A DNA stretch of 14,788 nucleotides from an uncultured Lachnospiraceae bacterium (lineage in GTDB: Bacteria; Bacillota; Clostridia; Lachnospirales; Lachnospiraceae): the NCBI GenBank assembly GCA_910578475.1, contig CAJTRK010000053.1, forward strand, positions 1 to 14,788. The letters run 5' to 3'. The position numbers and the translations under genes are program-made. The notes beneath the pieces are model-generated. The model worked only from the letters and a program-made list of their open reading frames with translations, had not been told where the DNA came from and did no database searches. This document shows positions 7,257-14,763 of the stretch, piece after piece; position 1 is the stretch's first letter; every line of letters starts with the position of its first letter.

Positions 7257-8093
7257 TTACCATTTTCTACGGTATTCGAGCGGCGTCATACCTTCCGCCC
7301 GCTTAAAGACTTTGATAAAATATCCGGCCTCCTGAAAGCCGCAGCCGAGGGCTATGGTTTCGACGGAGTCAGCGGAAAAACGCAGCATGGTTTTGGCATG
7401 GGAAATACGCCGCAGAGTCAGTTCATTTCCGATGGTGGTTCCGTATATTTTCTTGTATTCTCTGGAAAGATGAAATTTGCTGATAAAGAATCTGGAAGAT
7501 AAGTCTTCCAGATTTATTTTTTGCGCATAGTTTTCGTCCAGATAATCGTGCACCTGCTTCAGCTTTTCGGGAATGGAAGAGGTTTCCCCGTTTTCCCGGA
7601 GATTCTCACTGAAACATAAAGTAATCAGGTCGGTCAGATAACGGTTGGCATACAATTCCATCAAAGAAGATTTGACGGAATGAATCTGATATAAATGATG
7701 CAGAATATCGGTAAAGGCGATAGTGTTTTGCGGACGGAACAAAAAGGGACAGGATTGTTTCAGAAAGCTCGTATAAAAATGAGGCGCCTCTTTTCCGTAA
7801 AAATGTACCCACATCAGACTCCAGGGGTCTGACGCGCTGCTTTCATGGGAATAGGGCTTCGTACAGTCAAGCCATACGCAGTCTCCGGCCGCAATATTGA
7901 AACGGCTGCCGTCATAAGAAACATATCCGCTGCCTTTTAATACAATAAAAAACAGATAAGAATTCAGGTTCTGCCGTCTGCTGATATGCGGCTCGAGACT
8001 TTGCAGCGTGCCGACTTCCTGCACATAGAGATAATGTTCTCTGGCATGGGAAGAGGGCGTTGCGATAATACGTTCGGATGTTGATTTTGCCAT
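7257..8093 (-). CDS. AraC-family transcriptional regulator
   Basis: This is a 278-residue regulator. An N-terminal cupin-like sensing half (about residues 20-140; LKGSGYVSYDG, AGDCVWLDCTKPYSHE) typically binds a sugar or other small ligand. The C-terminal AraC/XylS domain (about 180-278) has two helix-turn-helix motifs. The first covers NLEDLSSRFFISKFHLSREY. The second is followed by the signature ETIALGCGFQEAGYFIKVFK and GMTPLEYRR. It faces gmd across overlapping promoters, so control of the GDP-fucose genes is the natural inference. I chose ATG 8093. A TTG at 8099 is better spaced (six bases) from AAAGGA, and a TTG at 8138 is also in frame, so the exact start is open. Confidence 0.94.
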   Translation of the reverse strand: MAKSTSERIIATPSSHAREHYLYVQEVGTLQSLEPHISRRQNLNSYLFFIVLKGSGYVSYDGSRFNIAAGDCVWLDCTKPYSHESSASDPWSLMWVHFYGKEAPHFYTSFLKQSCPFLFRPQNTIAFTDILHHLYQIHSVKSSLMELYANRYLTDLITLCFSENLRENGETSSIPEKLKQVHDYLDENYAQKINLEDLSSRFFISKFHLSREYKKIYGTTIGNELTLRRISHAKTMLRFSADSVETIALGCGFQEAGYFIKVFKRAEGMTPLEYRRKW

Positions 8094-8147
8094 TTTCAAA
8101 CGATTTCCTTTCAGCAATATTTTACCATTATGCGGCAATATTTTAGG

Positions 8148-8176
8148 TTGATACTTGTATTATACAATAGTATACT
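8148..8176 (+). promoter_or_regulatory. Promoter of the gmd transcription unit
   Basis: The -35 TTGATA (8148-8153) and the -10 TATACT (8171-8176) are separated by exactly 17 bp, each matching sigma-A consensus at five of six positions. Transcription should start near 8183, leaving a leader of about 235 bases before gmd. The promoter overlaps the minus-strand AraC promoter. Confidence 0.72.
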
Positions 8177-8187
8177 CCCATAGGAAA
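8159..8187 (-). promoter_or_regulatory. Promoter of the AraC-family gene
   Basis: A perfect minus-strand -10 TATAAT (8159-8164) follows a weak -35 TTTCCT (8182-8187) with a 17-bp spacer. The -10 lies in an imperfect palindrome (8151-8173, with matching ATACT/AGTAT and TTGTAT/ATACAA arms), which may be an operator. The two promoters share DNA, so polymerases on them would exclude each other. Confidence 0.6.
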
Positions 8188-8205
8188 GAGCAAAATGTTA
8201 CACCA

Positions 8206-8379
8206 AGCCATGCAGAAATTATCATGTAAAATCTGCGTATGTGCTTGCACATAAAGCAGATTTTACATGATAATTTCTATAGGGCGCAGCCCACATTCAT
8301 AATTTGGCTTCAAAACAAACAACGCCCAAAACCAAAACAGCCAAATTATGAATGGCATGGCTAAAAACCAAAGCCATGC
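8206..8379 (+). promoter_or_regulatory. Highly structured 5' leader of gmd
   Basis: Two long hairpins are followed by a competing short stem. Hairpin A has 23 perfect pairs (8214-8236 with 8256-8278) and an inner TATGTGC/GCACATA stem (8238-8244/8247-8253). Hairpin B has 16 perfect pairs (8294-8309 with 8339-8354). GCATGGCT (8355-8362) can pair either with AGCCATGC upstream (8206-8213), closing a three-way junction, or with AGCCATGC downstream (8372-8379). No T run follows, so a plain terminator is not shown. It could be a leader RNA or an inserted palindromic element flanked by near-direct repeats. Confidence 0.65.
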
Positions 8380-8417
8380 TTCCCCCCAAAATAAAAAAAG
8401 AAAAAAGGAGACACACG

Positions 8418-9500
8418 ATGCAGAAAATAGCGTTGATTACAGGAATTACGGGCCAGGACGGTTCTTATCTGGCAGAATTTTTACTGGAAAAAGGATATGA
8501 AGTGCACGGCCTTATCCGTCGGCACAGCATTGCCAATACTTCGAGAATTGACCACATCATAAAATCCGATTATAATAAGGTGAAATTTTTCCTTCATTTT
8601 GCGGATACGACAGATTCCAGCAATCTGATGCGTCTGGTTGCGGAAATCCGTCCGACGGAAGTCTATAATCTGGCGGCGCAGTCACATGTGGGTGTTTCTT
8701 TTGAAGTGCCGGAATATACGGCGGAGGCGACCGGCGTCAGCACCTTAAAACTGCTTGAGGCAATTCGTGTCAACGGCGGCAGTTGCAGATACTATCAGGC
8801 ATCGACGTCAGAGCTGTTCGGCGGCATTCCGGAAACGGCGCCACAGAGCGAAACGACGCCTTTTTATCCGAAGAGCCCATATGGCGCTGCGAAACTGTAT
8901 TCTTACTGGATTACCGTCAATTACAGAGAATCTTACAACATGTTTACCTGTAACGGTATTCTGTTCAATCACGAATCGCCCAGAAGAGGTGAGAATTTTG
9001 TTACAAGAAAAATTACGCTTGCGATTGCGAATATCATTGCGGGCAGGCGGGAGAAGCTTTCGCTCGGCAATATGAACGCGAAACGCGACTGGGGATTTGC
9101 GGGCGATTATGTAGAAGGCATGTGGCTGATGCTGCAGCAGGACAAGCCGGGCGATTATGTTCTTGCGACCAATGAGACGCATACGGTCAGGGAATTTGTC
9201 GAGGCGGCTTTCGCGGAGCTGGATATCCATATCAGATGGGAAGGAACCGGCGTCAACGAAAAGGGATACGACGCGGAGAGCGGCAGACTTCTCGTAGATG
9301 TGAATCCGGAGTTCTATCGTCCCGCAGAAGTGGAATTCCTCTGGGGAAACTGTGAGAAGGCGGAAAGGGAACTGGGCTGGAAGAGAAACATTGATTTCAA
9401 GGGCCTTGTATCCATGATGATGGAAGCCGATTTACAGGAAATTACGGGAATGAGCTGTAAAGAATACAAAAATAAAAAGCAGAAAAAGAACGAGAAATAA
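8418..9500 (+). CDS. gmd: GDP-mannose 4,6-dehydratase
   Basis: This enzyme converts GDP-D-mannose to GDP-4-dehydro-6-deoxy-D-mannose, the committed step to GDP-L-fucose and related deoxysugars, using tightly bound NADP in the cytoplasm. At 360 residues it has typical length. The N-terminal dinucleotide motif reads GITGQDGSYL, followed by the Gmd-type GLIRRHS segment. Catalytic residues are T130 and E132 (ASTSELFGG) and Y155-x3-K159 (SPYGAAKLYSYW). LFNHESPRRGENFVTRKIT is a family hallmark. The start is ATG 8418, with AAAGGAG at 8404-8410. An in-frame ATG at 8352 lies inside the leader stem and is less likely. The membrane protein and fcl follow closely. Confidence 0.97.
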   Translation: MQKIALITGITGQDGSYLAEFLLEKGYEVHGLIRRHSIANTSRIDHIIKSDYNKVKFFLHFADTTDSSNLMRLVAEIRPTEVYNLAAQSHVGVSFEVPEYTAEATGVSTLKLLEAIRVNGGSCRYYQASTSELFGGIPETAPQSETTPFYPKSPYGAAKLYSYWITVNYRESYNMFTCNGILFNHESPRRGENFVTRKITLAIANIIAGRREKLSLGNMNAKRDWGFAGDYVEGMWLMLQQDKPGDYVLATNETHTVREFVEAAFAELDIHIRWEGTGVNEKGYDAESGRLLVDVNPEFYRPAEVEFLWGNCEKAERELGWKRNIDFKGLVSMMMEADLQEITGMSCKEYKNKKQKKNEK

Positions 9501-9532
9501 ATCCTGTTTTGCTCGGAAAGGCACGGTTGTTT

Positions 9533-11278
9533 ATGCTGTCTGTTGTTATGATATGGTTTTATATGATGGGCACGGTTTTCCTGCTCGGATACGGGATTCT
9601 GACAGGGCTTTCTTCCTGCTGCCATTATCGGGTAAAAAGTTGGGATGGTTATGTTTTCTGCGGTCTGGCGGGCGCGACTGTCTATGCGCAGTTTTTCAGT
9701 ATTTTTGCGCCGGTCGGGCTTGCGGCAAATCTGATTCTGACAGGGCTCTGTCTGGCGGCGGCTTTTTTTTGCCGGAAAAGACTGCGGGAGGATTTCGGAC
9801 GGCTGTATGGGAAATGGCAGGAAAAAAGAAAGCCCGGCGGAAAGGTTCCGGCGAAGGCTGTTTTACTCCCGGTGGTTGTGATTTTTCTGTTTCTGCTGTA
9901 TGCTTACGGAACTTCAAGAGGGATTCTGCATTATGATACGGCGCTGTATCATGCCCAGAGCATTCGCTGGATAGAGGAATACGGCATTGTGAAAGGGCTC
10001 GGAAATCTGCATTGCAGACTGGCTTATAACAGCGCGTCTTTTGCACTGTCCGCGTTGTATAGCATGAGATTTCTGGGCGGACAGTCCTATCACTGCGCGG
10101 CCGGTTTTTTGGGGCTGATTCTTGCGCTGGTCTGCCTGAAAGCGGTCGGAACGGTCAGACGTAAGGGTCTGCGGCCATCCGATTTTGCGCGGGTTGCCTG
10201 TGTCTACTATCTGCTGATAATCTTCGATGAAATGATATCGCCGGCATCCGATTATTTTATGGTTCTGACAGCCTTTTATCTGGTTATTCGGTGGATGGAT
10301 TTTACAGAGGAAAAAGAAGAAGCGGTTTTTCCCTATGCGATGCTGTGTGTGCTCGGTGTATTTATGCTGACTGTCAAGCTTTCGGCTGCATTGATTATCC
10401 TGCTCGTGTGCGCGCCGGCGTCCGCTTTGATTCGCACAAAACGCTGGAAGGAAACAGCGGTCTATATCGGACTTGGTTTTCTGACGGCAGCGCCCTATCT
10501 GATACGGAATGTTTTGCTGTCGGGCTGGCTTGTCTATCCTTTTACGGGAATCGACCTGTTTCATATGGACTGGAAGATTCCGGCGGGAATTGCGGCTTAT
10601 GATGCGAAGGAAATACAGGTCTGGGGAAGAGGTTACAGCGATGTGACGAAGTTCGATATGCCGGTGTGGGAATGGCTCCCCGGGTGGTTTCAGGGACTGG
10701 GCGGCATGGACAAAATTTTGGTTCTGGCGGCGTTAGTGTCCGTCGGCGTATTTCTGATTCGGCTAATCCGGTGGGTTCTGCGGACGAAGGGCAACGGGGA
10801 GAAATCAATGGAAAAAGAGGATGGAAGCCGTATTTTTCTGGAAGGCGTTTTGGCGCTCTGCTTCCTGTTCTGGCTGTTCACTTCGCCGCTGATTCGCTAC
10901 GGCTGTGTTTATGTTTATCTGGTTACGGCCGTTGTATGGGGAGATGTCTGCACCGCGTTTTTTACAAAGACAGGAGCTGCTTCACGATGCGGACGATGGC
11001 CGGAAAAGGCGTGTAAGTTTTTGATTGCGCTTTTTCTGTTGTATAAGGCGGCGGCTTTCGGAAGGGAGCTTGCAGTCTTTTATGTGGACGATTACTGGCT
11101 GTATCAGAAAGATTACGAAAATTATGAAACGAGAAGCTATGAAATAGAGGGAATACGTTTCTATTGTCCGGTCGAAGGAGACCGGACAGGCTATGACAGT
11201 TTTCCGTCATCGCCGGCAGAAGCGCGGATTCGTCTGCGCGGAGACGGTATCGGGGACGGTTTTCAATATGCAGAATAA
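9533..11278 (+). CDS. Polytopic GT-C-like membrane protein (LIC_10190-like)
   Basis: This 581-residue integral membrane protein has roughly ten or more hydrophobic helices and a soluble C-terminal tail. The conserved block YDTALYHAQSIRWIEEYG (from residue 134) with GLGNLHCRLAYNSASF (from about 155) lies in the first large loop. It resembles the LIC_10190-type family, related to GT-C transferases that use lipid-linked sugars. The tail GIRFYCPVEGDRTGYDSFPS also looks family-like. The donor and acceptor are unknown. It lies 32 bases after gmd and 20 before fcl, so a role with a fucosylated glycan is an inference from context. The start is uncertain: AAAGG (9517-9521) suits TTG 9527 (five bases) better than ATG 9533 (eleven), and TTG 9509 is also in frame. 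Confidence 0.75.
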   Translation: MLSVVMIWFYMMGTVFLLGYGILTGLSSCCHYRVKSWDGYVFCGLAGATVYAQFFSIFAPVGLAANLILTGLCLAAAFFCRKRLREDFGRLYGKWQEKRKPGGKVPAKAVLLPVVVIFLFLLYAYGTSRGILHYDTALYHAQSIRWIEEYGIVKGLGNLHCRLAYNSASFALSALYSMRFLGGQSYHCAAGFLGLILALVCLKAVGTVRRKGLRPSDFARVACVYYLLIIFDEMISPASDYFMVLTAFYLVIRWMDFTEEKEEAVFPYAMLCVLGVFMLTVKLSAALIILLVCAPASALIRTKRWKETAVYIGLGFLTAAPYLIRNVLLSGWLVYPFTGIDLFHMDWKIPAGIAAYDAKEIQVWGRGYSDVTKFDMPVWEWLPGWFQGLGGMDKILVLAALVSVGVFLIRLIRWVLRTKGNGEKSMEKEDGSRIFLEGVLALCFLFWLFTSPLIRYGCVYVYLVTAVVWGDVCTAFFTKTGAASRCGRWPEKACKFLIALFLLYKAAAFGRELAVFYVDDYWLYQKDYENYETRSYEIEGIRFYCPVEGDRTGYDSFPSSPAEARIRLRGDGIGDGFQYAE

Positions 11279-11298
11279 TTCAGAAAGAGGGAGATACA

Positions 11299-12252
11299 TT
11301 GAAAAAGACGGATAAAATTTATGTGGCGGGGCACAGAGGACTGGTCGGCAGCGCGATTGTCAGAAATCTGAAAGCAAAAGGATATGACAATGTTATCGGC
11401 CGGACGCACAAAGAGCTGGATTTGACCAGTCAGGCGCAGGTGCGGGCATTTTTTGAGGCGGAAAGACCGGATGTGGTGGTTCTTGCCGCGGCAAAGGTAG
11501 GGGGTATCAATGCCAACAATACGGCGCCTGCGGAATTTGCTTATGAGAATATGCAGATTCAGTGCAATGTTATCAAATGCGCCCATGACTTTCATGTGAA
11601 AAAGCTGCTGTTTCTCGGAAGCACCTGTATTTATCCCAAAATGGCGCCGCAGCCGATACCCGAAGACGCGCTCTTGACCGGGCCGTTGGAAGAGACGAAC
11701 GAAGCCTATGCGATAGCCAAAATAGCGGGGCTTGAAATGTGTAAATTTTTCAAAAGGCAATACGGGGACGATTTCATCAGCTGTATGCCGACAAACCTGT
11801 ATGGAGCCTATGACAACTATGATTTGCAGGGGTCCCATGTCATGCCGGCCATGATTCGTAAGTTTCACGAAGCGAAGGTGAGCGGTGCGGAAACGGTGGA
11901 ACTCTGGGGAACCGGAACGCCTCTGCGGGAATTTCTCTATGTGGACGATATGGCGGATGCCTGTGTCTTTTTGCTGGAGCATTACAGCGGCGAAAGTCAT
12001 GTAAACATCGGAACCGGTAAGGAGGTCACAATCCGGGAGCTGGCGGAAATGGTGCGAAAGACGGTCGGCTATGAAGGAGAAATCGTCTGGAATCAGGATA
12101 TGCCGGACGGAACGCCGCGGAAACTGACGGATGTTACCAGACTGCACGGCCTCGGATGGAACCATAAAGTGGAACTGGAGGAAGGCATCCGGCTCGCATA
12201 TGACTGGTTCCGGGAAAATGTTGAGAGTGCACGTCTGGGAAATGAAGCGTGA
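11299..12252 (+). CDS. fcl: GDP-L-fucose synthase
   Basis: This is the bifunctional epimerase/reductase that turns GDP-4-keto-6-deoxymannose, the Gmd product, into GDP-L-fucose with NADPH. It has 317 residues, the normal length. The nucleotide motif GHRGLVGSA is at residues 10-18. The catalytic residues are S108 and C110 (GSTCIYP), Y137-x3-K141 (EAYAIAK) and H180 (QGSHVMP), each one position beyond the E. coli enzyme's known residues. The start is TTG 11299: AGAGGGAG at 11286-11293 is well placed, and no in-frame ATG precedes the cofactor motif. It is in one unit with gmd and manC. Confidence 0.98.
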   Translation: MKKTDKIYVAGHRGLVGSAIVRNLKAKGYDNVIGRTHKELDLTSQAQVRAFFEAERPDVVVLAAAKVGGINANNTAPAEFAYENMQIQCNVIKCAHDFHVKKLLFLGSTCIYPKMAPQPIPEDALLTGPLEETNEAYAIAKIAGLEMCKFFKRQYGDDFISCMPTNLYGAYDNYDLQGSHVMPAMIRKFHEAKVSGAETVELWGTGTPLREFLYVDDMADACVFLLEHYSGESHVNIGTGKEVTIRELAEMVRKTVGYEGEIVWNQDMPDGTPRKLTDVTRLHGLGWNHKVELEEGIRLAYDWFRENVESARLGNEA

Positions 12253-12290
12253 CTTGAAAAGGCAGGCTGTGATAAAAAGGGAGAAATGTG

Positions 12291-13361
12291 ATGAAAACAT
12301 ATGGAGTGATTCTGGCGGGGGGAGGCGGAACCCGTTTCTGGCCGCTCAGCAGAAAGGAACTGCCCAAGCAGCTTTTGAATCTGACAGGAAAAGATTTGAT
12401 GGTCAATGAGACGATTGACCGGCTCGAGGGTAATGTTACAAAGGAAAATATTTTTGTCGTGACGAACAGCACGCAGGCGGAGTTAATGCTTCATGCGACG
12501 GCGGGGCGGGTTCTTCCGGACCATGTCCTTGCGGAGCCGGCGGCGAGAAATACGGCGGCCTGCATCGGTTATGCGGCGATGGAGATTTTGCAAAAATACG
12601 GCGACGGGGTGATGTGCATCCTGCCTTCCGACCATTATATTAAAAAGACGGACGTCTATCGGAAAGTAGTTGCCGATGCGCTCCGCATAGCGGAAGAAAC
12701 GGATGCGCTCGTTACGCTTGGCATTCAGCCCACCTATCCTTCGACAGGATATGGCTATATCTGTCATGAAGAGGAAAAACGCGCGGACGGCTCTTATGCG
12801 GTCAGACAGTTCGTGGAAAAACCGAATCTGGAAAAGGCAAGGGAATACCTTTTATCCGGCGAATATTTGTGGAACAGCGGCATGTTCTTCTGGAAGGCGT
12901 CCGTGATTATGAAGTATTTTAAGGAACTGCTTCCGGATATTTATGCCTGTCTGGAAAAAATCGGCGCGGCGATGGGAACGGATGACGAGCGGAACGTGAT
13001 TCAGGAAATATATCCGCAGATTCCGAAAATCTCAATCGACTATGGCATTATGGAAAAGGCCTCGAAGGTTCTGGCGCTGGAAGGGGATTTTGGATGGAGC
13101 GACGTAGGAAGTTGGGATGCGTTGGAATCCCTGTACGAAAAAGACGAGTATGGAAATATCACTTATGGGGAACAGGTTCATATCGATACGCATGACTGCA
13201 TCATTTACGCCAAGAATAAACTGGTGACGACAATCGGACTGGATAATGTGATTGTGGTGGAGACAGAAGATGCGGTTCTTGTCTGTGATAAGAACCGGGC
13301 GCAGGAAGTGAAGAAAATTGTGGAAGCTTTGCAGGATTGCAATAAACCGCAGTATTTGTAG
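12291..13361 (+). CDS. manC: Mannose-1-phosphate guanylyltransferase (GDP-mannose pyrophosphorylase)
   Basis: This enzyme makes GDP-mannose from mannose-1-phosphate and GTP, supplying the substrate for Gmd. It has 356 residues and is the short type without the C-terminal isomerase domain. The nucleotidyltransferase signature LAGGGGTRFWPLSR (residues about 9-22) is followed by KELPKQ. FVEKPN provides the sugar-phosphate-binding lysine, and LWNSGMFFW and GDFGWSDVGSWDAL are family hallmarks. I chose ATG 12291 (AAGGGAG seven bases upstream) over the GTG directly before it. It lies 38 bases after fcl. Phosphomannomutase and phosphomannose isomerase are not in this window. Confidence 0.96.
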   Translation: MKTYGVILAGGGGTRFWPLSRKELPKQLLNLTGKDLMVNETIDRLEGNVTKENIFVVTNSTQAELMLHATAGRVLPDHVLAEPAARNTAACIGYAAMEILQKYGDGVMCILPSDHYIKKTDVYRKVVADALRIAEETDALVTLGIQPTYPSTGYGYICHEEEKRADGSYAVRQFVEKPNLEKAREYLLSGEYLWNSGMFFWKASVIMKYFKELLPDIYACLEKIGAAMGTDDERNVIQEIYPQIPKISIDYGIMEKASKVLALEGDFGWSDVGSWDALESLYEKDEYGNITYGEQVHIDTHDCIIYAKNKLVTTIGLDNVIVVETEDAVLVCDKNRAQEVKKIVEALQDCNKPQYL

Positions 13362-13397
13362 ACGGGAGATATAAATTCATTATCCCGAAGGGCGGGA

Positions 13398-14036
13398 TTG
13401 CGAAATCCGTTTGCAAGGCTTACCGTGTTTGTTACGTCGGGGAGCCTTGTGCTGATTATTATAACCGCGTCTATGGCGGCATGGCGCCTGACGAGGACAT
13501 ACGAGAGAAAAATCAGCAAAATTATTTATTATATGCTCGTGGCGGGAATGCTGGTTCCCTTCCAGGGAATCATGCTTCCTTTTGTAAAATGGATTGACCG
13601 GTTAGGGCTGATGAATAAGCCGGGCATGTGGTTTATTTATATGGGCTTCGGCGCCAGCATGGCAATGTTTCTGATTGGTTCCTTCGTGAGCGGGATTCCA
13701 AAGGAGATAGAAGAAGCGGCGGTCATTGACGGATGCAGTATTTGGCAGCTGTTCTGGCGGGTCGTGTTCGCACTTCTCAAACCGATTCTGCTGTCGGTGG
13801 TATTTCTGGATTTGATTTGGATATGGAATGATTATCTGATGCCGTCGCTGATTATTAACCAGCCCGGAAACCAGACACTTCCGCTGATGGTATTCCAGTT
13901 CTTCGGGGGTCAGTTCAAGAAGTGGAGTCTGGCGCTGTCCGGACTGCTGTTAGTCATGGCGCCGGTGGTAGTGTTCTATATGTTCGCACAAAAATGGGTG
14001 ATTAAAGGAATTTCGGACGGGGCGGTAAAACAGTAG
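13398..14036 (+). CDS. Carbohydrate ABC transporter permease (MalG-type), N-terminally truncated
   Basis: At 212 residues this is the C-terminal three-quarters of a MalG-type inner-membrane permease, normally about 270-300 residues. The similarity begins at RNPFARLTVFVTSGSLVLI, which matches the start of the conserved membrane domain. The first transmembrane helix and periplasmic segment are missing. The EAA loop, which contacts the ATPase, is present (EEAAVIDG near residue 105). No binding protein, partner permease or ATPase gene is nearby. The TTG at 13398 sits in a short hairpin; reading upstream in this frame meets a stop at 13359, which is also the manC stop. I read it as a remnant left by a rearrangement at the manC end, not as a working transporter. 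Confidence 0.8.
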   Translation: MRNPFARLTVFVTSGSLVLIIITASMAAWRLTRTYERKISKIIYYMLVAGMLVPFQGIMLPFVKWIDRLGLMNKPGMWFIYMGFGASMAMFLIGSFVSGIPKEIEEAAVIDGCSIWQLFWRVVFALLKPILLSVVFLDLIWIWNDYLMPSLIINQPGNQTLPLMVFQFFGGQFKKWSLALSGLLLVMAPVVVFYMFAQKWVIKGISDGAVKQ

Positions 14037-14109
14037 TCAGAATATGGGAAAACGCCGTGGGAAGAAGCCGTCGGAATACGGATTTGGCCGGGCGGGCGAT
14101 GAATAACAG

Positions 14110-14139
14110 TTTACAAATTTTACCGAATTGTGATATGCT
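14110..14139 (+). promoter_or_regulatory. Promoter of the Spo0A-domain gene
   Basis: The -35 TTTACA (14110-14115, five of six) and -10 TATGCT (14134-14139, four of six) are 18 bp apart. The extended -10 TG lies at 14131-14132. The start point should be near 14146, giving a leader of about 27 bases. Confidence 0.6.
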
Positions 14140-14172
14140 TTTCCAAAATGTACGGTAAAGGGGAATGGTGCT

Positions 14173-14550
14173 ATGGAGAGCAATACGATGGTAAGGCCGG
14201 AGACGGAACAGGTCATCTCCGGGTTAATGTTAGAGCTTGGCATACCGGCTCACCTGAAAGGCTATCAATATATGCGTACAGCTATCAGTATGTGTGTGGA
14301 GGATATGGAGCTGATTGGGAGCGTAACGAAACTGTTGTATCCGGATTTGGCAAGGCGTTATTTGACCACGGACCAAAAGATAGAACGGGCAATCCGAAAT
14401 GCGATAGAAGTTTCCTGGGAACGTGGAAACGGAGAATTGTTCAAAAAGCTGTTCGGATACAGCAACAGCAGCGAGCACAGCAGGCCGACAAACAGCGAAT
14501 ACATCGCATCGGTAGCGGACTATGTGCGCCTGGAACAGGGATTTGTCTGA
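14173..14550 (+). CDS. Stand-alone Spo0A C-terminal DNA-binding domain protein
   Basis: This 125-residue protein aligns over nearly its whole length with the DNA-binding effector domain of the sporulation regulator Spo0A. The matching text includes LGIPAHLKGYQYMRTAI, LYPDLARRYLTT, KIERAIRNAIEVSWERG, FGYSN and PTNSEYIASVAD. There is no receiver domain and so no phospho-acceptor aspartate. It would bind DNA without the usual phosphorylation switch, or interfere with Spo0A at shared sites; both are inferences. ATG 14173 follows AAAGGGG with nine-base spacing and has its own promoter. The family match is clear; the role is not. Confidence 0.92.
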   Translation: MESNTMVRPETEQVISGLMLELGIPAHLKGYQYMRTAISMCVEDMELIGSVTKLLYPDLARRYLTTDQKIERAIRNAIEVSWERGNGELFKKLFGYSNSSEHSRPTNSEYIASVADYVRLEQGFV

Positions 14551-14559
14551 CGAATAAAT

Positions 14560-14745
14560 ATTACATTTCACACCCTCTCCGGCATGGAGTCCGGTTCTCT
14601 TTGGAGGCACGCTTTCGTTTTACGAAGGGCAGCAGCGGTACTAAGTTCAAAAGCCGCGAAGCGTCTTTTTCACTAAGAACCGGCGCCCTTCCAGAGCCTC
14701 AGCCAGAGAACCGGACTCCGTGCCGGAGAGGATGTGAAATGTAAT
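14560..14745 (+). repeat. 186-nt element closed by a 41-bp inverted repeat
   Basis: Positions 14560-14600 are complementary to 14705-14745 at 39 of 41 places; of the other two, one can form a G-U pair and one is a C/A mismatch. The 104-base interior holds GAGGC/GCCTC (14604-14608/14696-14700), CTTTCGT/ACGAAGG (14612-14618/14622-14628) and GCGG/CCGC. GAAGGGC (14624-14630) can instead pair with GCCCTTC (14685-14691), excluding the second stem. ACTAAG occurs twice (14640 and 14672). I recognise no known RNA family or transposase here. Confidence 0.7.
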
Positions 14746-14763
14746 GAATAAAAGTAATATATC

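Noticed and set aside
8214..8278. The 23-bp hairpin as an intrinsic terminator for gmd read-through
   Set aside because: No T run follows either side of the stem, and the stem is AT-rich, so simple termination is not supported.
11263..12300. Minus-strand open frame of 345 codons opposite fcl
   Set aside because: It is the reverse-frame shadow of fcl, which has every catalytic residue in place. The reverse product shows no recognisable motif.
12740..12746. TTCGACA, matching the Spo0A box on the minus strand
   Set aside because: It lies inside the manC coding sequence, far from a promoter. A seven-base match is expected by chance.
14130..14744. Plus-strand open frame of 204 codons over the Spo0A-domain gene and the inverted repeat
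   Set aside because: It overlaps the clear Spo0A domain in another frame and has no suitable ribosome binding site. Its length comes from stop-free palindromic sequence.
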